DNA of 41,443 bases from an uncultured Butyrivibrio sp. (GTDB taxonomy: Bacteria; Bacillota; Clostridia; Lachnospirales; Lachnospiraceae), in contig CAMVLM010000014.1 in the NCBI GenBank assembly GCA_947168335.1, positions 1 through 41,443 on the forward strand, read 5' to 3'. A program made the position numbers and the translations under genes. The number at the start of each line of letters is the position of its first letter. Position 1 is the stretch's first letter. Below, one piece after another: positions 16,671-24,256 of this stretch. The notes beneath the pieces are model-generated. The model made no database searches. It saw nothing but the letters and a program-made list of their open reading frames with translations, and was not told the origin of the DNA.

Positions 16671-18023
16671 ATGAATAATAGAGAGCAACGAGAAAATCTT
16701 GGCAATCAAATATGGACTGCTGTGAAGACGGAGCTGCTTCTTTCCATGCCTTTTCTGGCACCTGCACTTTCGGTATTGGGATGGAGAACAGAGCTGTCTA
16801 CCACATCGGTGGGAACAGATGCGGAAAATATTTTGTTTAATCCTGAATATGCCTTCAGGACGTATGTTGAGGATCCATCCAAGTTAAACAGAACTTATCT
16901 GCATATGCTTCTGCATTGCCTGTTCAGGCACATGTACAGGGGCCCTGAATTTGAGGATCCTGATCTATGGAATTTATCCTGTGATATTGCTGTTGAAAAT
17001 ATTCTGGATTCCATGGATTATCAGTGCATTTACAGGGTAAGTTCGGACTTAAGGGACAGATGCTATTCGCAGTTAAAAGAGAAAGTGCATGTTCTTACAG
17101 CAGAGAAGCTTTACAGATACTTTGAAAATGGTGATTATTCAATCGAGGAACTGGAAAAGCTTGAGCGGGAGTTCCTTTTTGATGACCACGGATTCTGGGA
17201 CAGACTGCAGGACTTGCCTGATAAGAATGATCAGCAGAATGATAAGGATGCCCCGAATATTGATATGCAAATGCAGATCAGAATGAGAAAGGCAAACCTC
17301 AAAGAGCGGGAGGAGTTCTGGAAGGAGACAGCAAAGCGTATCAGATCTGATGTGGCATCGATTGGTGATGAAAAGAGTGCGGAATCCGGAAGTCTGAAAT
17401 TTTATCTGCAGGCAGAGAGCGTGGATAAAACTTATTATACGGAGTTTTTGAATCATATAGCTGTTATCAGGGAAGAACTGCGAATAGATCCGGACAGCTT
17501 TGATTACGGAATGTATCAGTATGGAATGGAGCTGTATGGCAACATGCCTCTGATCGAGGAAAATGAGTACAGCGAAAGCCATAAGGTAGATGAACTTGTG
17601 ATAGCCATTGATACTTCAGCATCATGTTCTGATGAACTTGTGCAGAAGTTTCTGAATGAAACTGCAGGGATACTCAGACGTAGCGAAAACTTTTTCAGAC
17701 AGATTCACGTTCATATAATAGAATGTGATAACAGGGTACAAAAAGATATCCTAATAAAACATCCGGAGGATATGGAAAAATACGCTGAGAATTTTGAAGT
17801 GGCAGGCGGTTATGGTACTGATTTCAGACCTGTATTTGAATATGTGGAAAGTGAGCGAAGAAAAGGAAAGCTGAGAAATCTGAGAGGTCTGATGTACTTT
17901 ACCGACGGCTTTGGAGATTATCCCATGAAGGAAACGGAATATGAAACGGCATTTATTTATCCTTCAGACAGGGAAGCAGACACGGAGCATATGCCTGAAT
18001 GGGCTATCTGCCTCTACATATAG
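16671..18023 (+). CDS. DUF2201-type putative metallopeptidase/VWA-like protein
   Basis: A 450-residue cytoplasmic protein with the two-part layout of the DUF2201 family. The N-terminal region contains H78-M-L-L-H82 and H87, then WNLSCDIAVE, which resembles the putative zinc metallopeptidase domain but has Met where HExxH enzymes have the catalytic Glu. A charged helical linker (about 170-240) follows. The C-terminal VWA-like domain has an intact MIDAS-type motif D314-T-S-A-S and YFTDGFGDYP. The stop follows WAICLYI. VWA proteins of this kind pair with MoxR-type AAA+ ATPases, encoded next. No Shine-Dalgarno sequence precedes the ATG, so translation probably depends on coupling to the upstream LRR gene. 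Confidence 0.82.
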   Translation: MNNREQRENLGNQIWTAVKTELLLSMPFLAPALSVLGWRTELSTTSVGTDAENILFNPEYAFRTYVEDPSKLNRTYLHMLLHCLFRHMYRGPEFEDPDLWNLSCDIAVENILDSMDYQCIYRVSSDLRDRCYSQLKEKVHVLTAEKLYRYFENGDYSIEELEKLEREFLFDDHGFWDRLQDLPDKNDQQNDKDAPNIDMQMQIRMRKANLKEREEFWKETAKRIRSDVASIGDEKSAESGSLKFYLQAESVDKTYYTEFLNHIAVIREELRIDPDSFDYGMYQYGMELYGNMPLIEENEYSESHKVDELVIAIDTSASCSDELVQKFLNETAGILRRSENFFRQIHVHIIECDNRVQKDILIKHPEDMEKYAENFEVAGGYGTDFRPVFEYVESERRKGKLRNLRGLMYFTDGFGDYPMKETEYETAFIYPSDREADTEHMPEWAICLYI

Positions 18024-18123
18024 ACGGTGTAGCAGACAGGAAATACATTCCAACATATAGTATTACAGCAGGCGCGGAACAAATGCCTGAATATATAAAC
18101 GAAACAACAGATAGGAAAAACAC

Positions 18124-19647
18124 ATGAATATAAAAAGAGCAAAACAGGAAATAATCAACACGATCAAGGCTTATAGAGAAAAGGATGAAATGGGAAACTA
18201 CCTTATTCCCATACAGAAGCAGCGCCCGATTCTTCTTATCGGACCCCCGGGAATAGGCAAAACAGCCATTATGGAGCAGGTCGCAGAGGAACTCTCTGTA
18301 AATCTGGTCTCATATACAATTACACATCACACAAGACAGAGTGCCATCGGTCTTCCTTTTATCTCTCATAGAGAGTACGGGGACAAGGATACTGCAGTGA
18401 CAGAGTATACCATGAGTGAGATCATCGCTTCTGTTCATGACAAAATAAAGCAGACAGGAGTAAAAGAAGGAATATTGTTCCTTGACGAGATCAACTGCGT
18501 TTCCGAGACACTGGTTCCCACCATGCTTCAATTTCTTCAGTACAAGACATTTGGAACGCATAAGGTGCCGGATGGATTTGTGATCGTTACAGCCGGAAAT
18601 CCGCCTAAATACAACAGGGCTGTCAGGGATTTTGATATCGTAACTCTGGACAGAGTAAAACGAATTGATATTGAAGAGGACCTGGAGGCCTTCTTCGAAT
18701 ACGCTGATGTTGCAGGAGTACACGGCTCCATCAGAGCATATCTTGATATTCATAAGGACAATTTTTATCGCATAAAAAGCGACGTGGACGGCAAGCGCTT
18801 TGTAACGGCAAGAGGATGGGAGGATCTGTCCCAGCTTATATACGCTTACGAGAAGCTTGGAATTGACGTTGATGAAACAGTTACGGGGCAGTATCTCCAG
18901 GAAAAAGAAATTGCCAGAGATTTTGCAATGTACTATGCCCTTTACAGAAAATACGAGGATGTTTATAACGCCGGAGCCATTTTGGATGGAGTTATTCCTG
19001 AAGATAAAAGCAAGCTGAAGAAGGCACCGTTTGACGAAAAATTGAGCATTATTAATCTTCTTATGGATAAAATCTCACAGGAGTTTATGTCCTATGACAA
19101 GGATTTCAAAGTGCAGAAGAGACTTCAGCAGGAGATTGTTTCAATAGTAAAGGGCGAGGATACGGTAGATATTCTTGCTGCTCTTAAGGCCAGAAGAGAA
19201 GCGCTTTCATCCGAGTATGAGAGCAAGAAGGGCGAGCATCTCATGGACAAGGAGTCAGAGCTGGTATTAAAGCTTACCACAGATGCGTTAAGTGACCTTG
19301 AGGAGAGTCTTACCAAAGATTCAGTATCTTCAGATAACCTTCATGACGCTGATGCGACAAAAGAACTTCACAAGATGCTGATCAAATCCTGGTATGCAAA
19401 CCGTGAAAAGGAAAGAAGAGGCTTTGCGGAAGAAACATCCATGCACCTTAAAAACTGTTTCAGATTCCTTGCAGAAGTGTACGGAGAGGATCAGGAGCTT
19501 GTGCTGTTCCTGACCCGTCTTGATTCCGGTCATTACAGTCTTTCTTTCATACAGAAGGAAGGCTCTGATGAGTATTATAATTACAACAAACTTCTTCTTT
19601 TAAGAGAGAAGAGAAACGATATCATCTCAAAGATTCTGGAGATATGA
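18124..19647 (+). CDS. MoxR-like AAA+ ATPase
   Basis: A 507-residue ATPase. Residues 1-250 are the AAA+ core, with Walker A GPPGIGKT (40-47), Walker B ILFLDEIN (Asp121, Glu122), a sensor-1-like VTAGNPP, and an Arg-rich VTLDRVKRI segment. The sequence HHTRQSAIGLPF after the first strands is characteristic of MoxR-type proteins. The C-terminal half (about 330-507) is helical and charged and longer than in simple MoxR proteins. MoxR ATPases with VWA partners act as chaperones or remodelers (as in RavA-ViaA or CbbQ-CbbO). Here the VWA partner is 100 nt upstream and an LRR protein precedes it. The start has only a weak AGGA site. Confidence 0.86.
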   Translation: MNIKRAKQEIINTIKAYREKDEMGNYLIPIQKQRPILLIGPPGIGKTAIMEQVAEELSVNLVSYTITHHTRQSAIGLPFISHREYGDKDTAVTEYTMSEIIASVHDKIKQTGVKEGILFLDEINCVSETLVPTMLQFLQYKTFGTHKVPDGFVIVTAGNPPKYNRAVRDFDIVTLDRVKRIDIEEDLEAFFEYADVAGVHGSIRAYLDIHKDNFYRIKSDVDGKRFVTARGWEDLSQLIYAYEKLGIDVDETVTGQYLQEKEIARDFAMYYALYRKYEDVYNAGAILDGVIPEDKSKLKKAPFDEKLSIINLLMDKISQEFMSYDKDFKVQKRLQQEIVSIVKGEDTVDILAALKARREALSSEYESKKGEHLMDKESELVLKLTTDALSDLEESLTKDSVSSDNLHDADATKELHKMLIKSWYANREKERRGFAEETSMHLKNCFRFLAEVYGEDQELVLFLTRLDSGHYSLSFIQKEGSDEYYNYNKLLLLREKRNDIISKILEI

Positions 19648-19792
19648 TGATAAAAAATGATAGGTCATAAGACTTAATTTTATTCTTCTTTATGCCGAAA
19701 AAGTATTTGAAAGTGTAACCTGTGGTTTTGTGTGCGAGAAAACGATAATAAATTGCACTATATATAGTGAAGATCACCGAGGGGGACTACAG

Positions 19793-20569
19793 ATGAAAAG
19801 AATACTTAATACACTGCTTGCGGCTATACTGACTATTGCAATTGTATTTGCACTGGTTCCGTCTTCGGCAGGTGCGGTGTTTAATGATCTTGAAAGAAGA
19901 GGAGTAAAATATGATCTGGTCAAAGGAAACTGGACAGTGTTTTATACTAAACTTCCGGGATCCAAAAGTTATCAGAAATTATATGCAAGAATAACCAAAT
20001 TCAGACGTGTAGATCCTTCAGAGTCAAGTACAGGTGGAGGCGGTGGTTCCTCGTCAGGTGATGATGCTGTTATCACGGTCACCATGACAGTTGAGGTTGC
20101 GCTTCCCAAGGCATTGCCCAAGGGAATCGCTAAAAAGCTTGCTAAAAGAACAGCGGCGAACAGCGGAGGAGATATGTTTATCGATTATGTTGAGCTATGC
20201 ATAGTCGACAAACGTTCTGGAGAAAATCTGAACACCAGCGTGACAGATGGTGAAAATGGCGATAACTACAAGACCGTTACCGTAACGGAATCAGAGTGGA
20301 AGAAATACAAGCCGCAAAGAGTAAGGTGGAAGGGCGGAGCATACAATTATTACGTTGCCTATGCCAAGAGTCTTACAATTACTTTCCCTAAAAAATATAA
20401 GAATACCTGTGTAGGAGTATGCGGAAGCCATGTCAATTCCTATCCCAAAATGCAGGAGTGGAATAAGGGCTTTCAGGAAGGATATCTTGTATTTTCCGAC
20501 ACAACTCACGTTAAGACCGGTAATAAAAAGGAAACGGCAAAGCTGTCACATTTTATAAATATTAAATAA
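19793..20569 (+). CDS. Secreted protein of unknown function with a Gly/Ser linker
   Basis: A 258-residue exported protein starting at ATG 19793, 7 nt after GAGGGGG; an upstream in-frame TTG or GTG-type start has no ribosome site. The signal peptide covers about residues 1-28 (cleavage near SAGAV). A Gly/Ser-rich stretch (SSTGGGGGSSSG, about 78-90) separates two beta-rich parts. It has two Cys in CVGVCG. I do not recognise a family. It is flanked by the MoxR gene upstream (145 nt, no clear terminator) and a strong terminator downstream, so read-through from the trio operon is possible. Confidence 0.7.
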   Translation: MKRILNTLLAAILTIAIVFALVPSSAGAVFNDLERRGVKYDLVKGNWTVFYTKLPGSKSYQKLYARITKFRRVDPSESSTGGGGGSSSGDDAVITVTMTVEVALPKALPKGIAKKLAKRTAANSGGDMFIDYVELCIVDKRSGENLNTSVTDGENGDNYKTVTVTESEWKKYKPQRVRWKGGAYNYYVAYAKSLTITFPKKYKNTCVGVCGSHVNSYPKMQEWNKGFQEGYLVFSDTTHVKTGNKKETAKLSHFINIK

Positions 20570-20572
20570 TAC

Positions 20573-20623
20573 AATACCGCAGTTTGAGGAATCCTTTTTA
20601 TATTCCCAAACTGCGGTATTTTT
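20573..20623 (+). terminator. Strong intrinsic terminator
   Basis: A 14-bp stem (20573-20586 with 20607-20620), extended by a further 5 bp after a 1-nt bulge, with a T-rich loop and TTTTT after the stem. Confidence 0.92.
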
Positions 20624-20725
20624 CGCTTTTATTAGTTAAATTTAATTATTTGATAATAAAGGTTTGGCAATAATTGGGAGTATAATATACCTATACTGTA
20701 AACTTTTGCATGATGGGGTATCTTC

Positions 20726-22033
20726 ATGAAAAAGATTCTGATCGTTGACGATGAAAAGATTACTCTGAAAATGACCCAGCATATACTTGCGGGAAAATAT
20801 GAGACAATCTGCGTATCATCCGGTAAGAAAGCAATCGAGGCTTATAAGCATGAAAGACCTGATATGATCCTTACTGATCTTCATATGCCCGAAATGTCCG
20901 GATTTGAGCTTCAGAGCACTTTGCAGGATCAGTATGCCGAGCACATTCCTGTTATGTTTATGACTGCTGATGACAGCGATGAAACGGAGGGTAAGGGCTT
21001 TGAGGCAGGTGCCGTAGATTTTATCAGGAAGCCGTACAGAGCAGATGTTCTTCTTAAGAGAATAGAGAATATTCTGAAGAATGTTGAGGAGATAAAAGGC
21101 CTCAAAGCTGCTGCTGAGACGGATCCCATGACAGGTCTTCTCAACAAAGCATCTTCTCAGGTTGAGATCGGGGCAATGTGCCGTGAGAGCAGTGGTGTAC
21201 TCATGATGATAGATCTGGACAGCTTTAAGCTGGTCAACGATCTGTACGGGCACAGTATGGGCGATAAAGTGCTCATAAGATTTGCCGAGATCATTCGCGC
21301 AGCAATAAGGAGCAATGATATTGCTGGACGTATGGGCGGAGATGAGTTTATTGCTTTCTGCCAGAATATTATGGATGAAGATATAGTTGCGGAAAAAACC
21401 CGATATATAAATGAAGAACTGCTTAAGTCCGCTAAAGAATTCATGGGCGAGGATATGAACATCCCGCTGGGGGCATCGGTTGGTGCCGTATTAGCCCCTC
21501 AGGAAGGAACGGACTTCCTGACATTGTATAAAAAAGCTGACAAGGCGCTTTACAGTGTTAAGCAGAACGGAAAGCACGGACATTGTATGTTTGTTGAGCA
21601 TGCGGTGCCTGATGATGAAAAAGAAATACAGACCACAAGCATTGAGCAGGAGATGATGATCCTGGGCGAAAGAAACAAAGGGCGTGGAGCATATGCACTT
21701 CCTGTTGATCAGTTCAAGGTAATATACAGATTTCTGGCCAGAATGGAAGCCAATTACCAGAATGAAAACAGGTTTGTGATTTTTACGATTACGCCTGTTG
21801 ATGAAAAAGTTTCAGCGTCGGACCTGACAGAACGGTTTTATGAAATAATATGTAATTCTTTAAGGGGAAGTGATGTTGTAACTCACAACGGAAAGAACCG
21901 TGTGGAAGTGCTTCTGCTTGAAGCAGAACAGATATACTGCGATATGGTAATCAACAGAGTTCTTGATAACTGGAAAAAGAATTCCGAGAACCTGAAATGT
22001 ACTATTACTTATGAGATGGAAATTGTAAAGTGA
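20726..22033 (+). CDS. Response regulator diguanylate cyclase (REC-GGDEF)
   Basis: A 435-residue protein. The receiver domain (1-120) has DDE near the N-terminus, phospho-acceptor Asp in MILTDLHMPEMSG, and the FIRKPY Lys. The GGDEF domain (about 130-295) keeps the active motif RMGGDEF (about 204-208) and an RxxD inhibitory site (RSND) five residues before it, so it should make cyclic-di-GMP with product inhibition. The last 135 residues look like a second, degenerate cyclase-like fold with no signature motif. It is followed after 3 nt by a phosphodiesterase gene. Start ATG 20726; its ribosome site is weak (GGGGTATC). Confidence 0.9.
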   Translation: MKKILIVDDEKITLKMTQHILAGKYETICVSSGKKAIEAYKHERPDMILTDLHMPEMSGFELQSTLQDQYAEHIPVMFMTADDSDETEGKGFEAGAVDFIRKPYRADVLLKRIENILKNVEEIKGLKAAAETDPMTGLLNKASSQVEIGAMCRESSGVLMMIDLDSFKLVNDLYGHSMGDKVLIRFAEIIRAAIRSNDIAGRMGGDEFIAFCQNIMDEDIVAEKTRYINEELLKSAKEFMGEDMNIPLGASVGAVLAPQEGTDFLTLYKKADKALYSVKQNGKHGHCMFVEHAVPDDEKEIQTTSIEQEMMILGERNKGRGAYALPVDQFKVIYRFLARMEANYQNENRFVIFTITPVDEKVSASDLTERFYEIICNSLRGSDVVTHNGKNRVEVLLLEAEQIYCDMVINRVLDNWKKNSENLKCTITYEMEIVK

Positions 22034-22048
22034 AAAATGGAGTTATCA

Positions 22049-23359
22049 ATGAGTGGTTTTGATGGACATAACGGCGAGAACAAAAATGAAATGATGCTGC
22101 ATTATCTCACTGGGCTTCCAAACGCAGGTGGATACATCATGGCTGTTGGGAAACTTGCTGCGACTTCGGATATAACTAAGTATACCGCGTTTCAGTTTAA
22201 TCTGAAGGGATTTGGAAATATCAACCAGCGCTACGGTATGGACAGGGGCAACGAGATTATCAAGATGGTTGCAGCAAAAATCCGTAAGTTTCTGGGAGAA
22301 GATGAAATCCTTGGTCATCTGGGCGGTGATACTTTTGTTGCCATGGTAAAAAATGATAATCAGATAAAATTCTGCAGATTTTTACATGGGATAGAAGTCG
22401 AACTCCCCACAGAAAACGGTGTTGATAAGCTTAAAATATCATCCACAATTGGATTGTGGGAGATAGAGAATCCGCTTAATGATATGGGTGAAGTTATCTC
22501 CAACTCTTCAGTAGCACTTCAGTATGCGAAGCATGTGGTACATCAGCCTGTTGTAAAAGCCACTGCTGATATGCTCAGCAAAGTATCAATGCAGAAGACT
22601 ATCCTTGAGAGATATCATCAGGCTTTGGATAACAGGGAATTTCTGGTTTTCTATCAGCCTAAGGTTGATTCAAGAACAAAAACTCTTGTTGGTGCGGAGG
22701 GACTTGTCAGGTGGATACATGATGGAGAAATGGTTTCTCCCGGAGTCTTCATTCCGCCTCTCGAGCGCAATGGAGAGATAGTACTTCTTGATTATTATGT
22801 CCTTAAAAGAGCCTGTGAGGATATTAAAAACTGGATAGACCAGGGAATAGAACCTGTTCCGATATCAGTTAATTTTTCAAGAAAGGATCTGCTTGATCCT
22901 GATCTTGCAGAGAATATCGACAAAATAATAAATGCTTCCGGAATAGATAAGAAGTATATTGAGGCTGAAGTTACAGAGACTGTGGATGAGCAGGAGCACG
23001 GAGAACTTGCAACATTCATATCAGATCTTTATATGAGGGATATAAAAACCGCTATAGACGATTTTGGTGCAGGTTATTCATCTCTTGCAACCCTCAGGGA
23101 ATTCCAGGTACATACGCTGAAGATTGACAGATCTTTTATCAATACCGAAGACTTCTCCTGGAAGGATGAGATTATTCTCACAGACATTATCCACATGGCA
23201 AAGGCTTTGGGAATGGATGTTATAACAGAAGGAGTTGAGAGACAGGATCAGGTTGACTTCGTAAATAAGGTCGGATGTTATGTGATACAGGGCTTTTTCT
23301 ATGACAGACCTCTTCCCTATGATGATTTTGTAAACAGGCTTAAAAACAAGCAATATTGA
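22049..23359 (+). CDS. Degenerate GGDEF-EAL cyclic-di-GMP phosphodiesterase
   Basis: A 436-residue protein. ATG 22049 is placed 6 nt after GGAG; an in-frame ATG at 22037, overlapping that GGAG, remains possible and would add four residues. The N-terminal GGDEF domain has GHLGGDTFVAM, so the catalytic Glu is lost. The EAL domain starts at about residue 185 (LVGAEGLVRWIHD, EGL instead of EAL) and keeps the metal and catalytic residues: Asn in VNFSRKDL, Glu in EVTET, Asp-Asp in AIDDFGAGYSS, Lys in LKIDRSF, Glu in TEGVE and Gln in IQGFFYDRP. It should degrade cyclic-di-GMP. Together with the upstream cyclase it forms a two-gene make/break module. Confidence 0.9.
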   Translation: MSGFDGHNGENKNEMMLHYLTGLPNAGGYIMAVGKLAATSDITKYTAFQFNLKGFGNINQRYGMDRGNEIIKMVAAKIRKFLGEDEILGHLGGDTFVAMVKNDNQIKFCRFLHGIEVELPTENGVDKLKISSTIGLWEIENPLNDMGEVISNSSVALQYAKHVVHQPVVKATADMLSKVSMQKTILERYHQALDNREFLVFYQPKVDSRTKTLVGAEGLVRWIHDGEMVSPGVFIPPLERNGEIVLLDYYVLKRACEDIKNWIDQGIEPVPISVNFSRKDLLDPDLAENIDKIINASGIDKKYIEAEVTETVDEQEHGELATFISDLYMRDIKTAIDDFGAGYSSLATLREFQVHTLKIDRSFINTEDFSWKDEIILTDIIHMAKALGMDVITEGVERQDQVDFVNKVGCYVIQGFFYDRPLPYDDFVNRLKNKQY

Positions 23360-23368
23360 TATATTCAG

Positions 23369-23398
23369 GGTGCTGCAGTTAAACTGTGGCACCTTTTT
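23369..23398 (+). terminator. Intrinsic terminator after the phosphodiesterase gene
   Basis: An 11-bp stem (23369-23379 with 23383-23393, two G-U pairs) with a 3-nt loop, followed by TTTTT. Confidence 0.88.
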
Positions 23399-23588
23399 CA
23401 TGTGGGGAATTTAAGAAAAGTGAGTAAAAATTTCAATAAAACAGGTCATAAATGAAAGTTAAAAACATTTGTTTTTTCTATAAAGTATTTCCAAAATCAA
23501 ATCGATAATAATAGTGAATAAAGAAATTACATGCAAAAAGGCCTGACGCATGAAACAAATAATATGAGAAGTACGGAGGATAAGGCTT

Positions 23589-23753
23589 ATGTATATGTAT
23601 GAATTGTTTCTTGCAAGAGATGTAAATGGAAAAAGCATACACTTCATAGAGACTGACCATAAGGTAGATGACCTTGAGAAGTGGCTCAAGACATTAGTAA
23701 AAGACAACACAATATCAGAAGATGTTGCAAATGCTGTAACCTTCGTATGGTAA
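23589..23753 (+). CDS. Small protein of 54 residues, unknown function
   Basis: A short gene in the gap between two terminators. ATG 23589 (or the in-frame ATG 23595) lies 9 nt after GGAGG at 23575-23579, the best ribosome site in the region, and the frame is open to TAA 23751. The product begins MYMYELFLARDVNGKSIHF and ends VANAVTFVW, with a helical Asp/Glu/Lys/Trp-containing middle (KVDDLEKWLKTLVKD). It has no signal peptide, membrane segment or Cys. It looks like a small soluble alpha/beta protein. Its own terminator follows at 23836. I do not recognise a family. Confidence 0.65.
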   Translation: MYMYELFLARDVNGKSIHFIETDHKVDDLEKWLKTLVKDNTISEDVANAVTFVW

Positions 23754-23835
23754 TTAAATAAGAAAAAAGCTTCGCTTAACAGGACAATAGGATCAGACAG
23801 AATAAGTGAAGAATACAATAGATAGAAGCAGTAAC

Positions 23836-23866
23836 AAAGAGACTACGCAAAGGTAGTCTCTTTTTT
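23836..23866 (+). terminator. Intrinsic terminator after the 54-residue gene
   Basis: An 11-bp stem (23836-23846 with 23853-23863) with a 6-nt loop; the stem's 3' arm runs into a six-T tract. Confidence 0.88.
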
Positions 23867-23894
23867 ATGACCTGGTATTATAGGAAAAACCGCC

Positions 23895-23923
23895 TTGCCA
23901 AAAAGATTGAATTAGGGTACAAT
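23895..23923 (+). promoter_or_regulatory. Sigma-A promoter of the DUF1858 gene
   Basis: TTGCCA (23895-23900), an exact 17-nt spacer and TACAAT (23918-23923), about 50 nt upstream of the start codon. Confidence 0.7.
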
Positions 23924-23973
23924 CCAATCACATTAAAAAAACAAGTAAGATTTAAGTTATATAGGAGGAAAAG

Positions 23974-24189
23974 ATGAGCGACAATATTATCGAATCCAGT
24001 ATGCTTGTAGGTGAGATTATTACTAAACATCCTATTGCAGCTCAGTTCCTTATGGAGTGTGGCATGGGCTGTATTCATTGTCCTGCTTCCCAGATGGAAT
24101 CACTTGCTGAAGCTTGTGCAGTACATGGTATAGATGGTGATGAGATTACAGATGCACTTAATGATTATCTCGCACAGCATAATGCATAA
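23974..24189 (+). CDS. DUF1858 redox-disulfide-type small protein
   Basis: A 71-residue protein starting at ATG 23974, 8 nt after AGGAGG. It matches the DUF1858 / 'hybrid cluster protein-associated redox disulfide' family, with the N-terminal MLVGEIITKHP, the central FLMECGMGCIHCPAS containing a CxxC pair plus an upstream Cys, and a short C-terminal helix. The family is thought to take part in thiol or iron-sulfur redox chemistry, but no activity is proven. No hybrid-cluster protein gene is adjacent here. It has its own promoter and terminator, so it is monocistronic. Confidence 0.88.
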   Translation: MSDNIIESSMLVGEIITKHPIAAQFLMECGMGCIHCPASQMESLAEACAVHGIDGDEITDALNDYLAQHNA

Positions 24190-24211
24190 TATAATATGAG
24201 TTAAATAGAAA

Positions 24212-24249
24212 GCCCGGAGGCCCTGATGATGACCTCCGGGCGCTTTTTT
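24212..24249 (+). terminator. Intrinsic terminator between convergent genes
   Basis: A perfect 9-bp stem, GCCCGGAGG with CCTCCGGGC, a 12-nt loop, then TTTTTT. It serves the DUF1858 gene; on the other strand the same stem ends the GTPase-nuclease gene, although the A-side tract there is shorter. Confidence 0.88.
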
Positions 24250-24256
24250 CATATTT

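Noticed and set aside
23459-23818. Minus-strand frames opposite the 54-residue gene
   Set aside because: They lack ribosome sites and recognisable protein features; the plus strand has GGAGG and a terminator.
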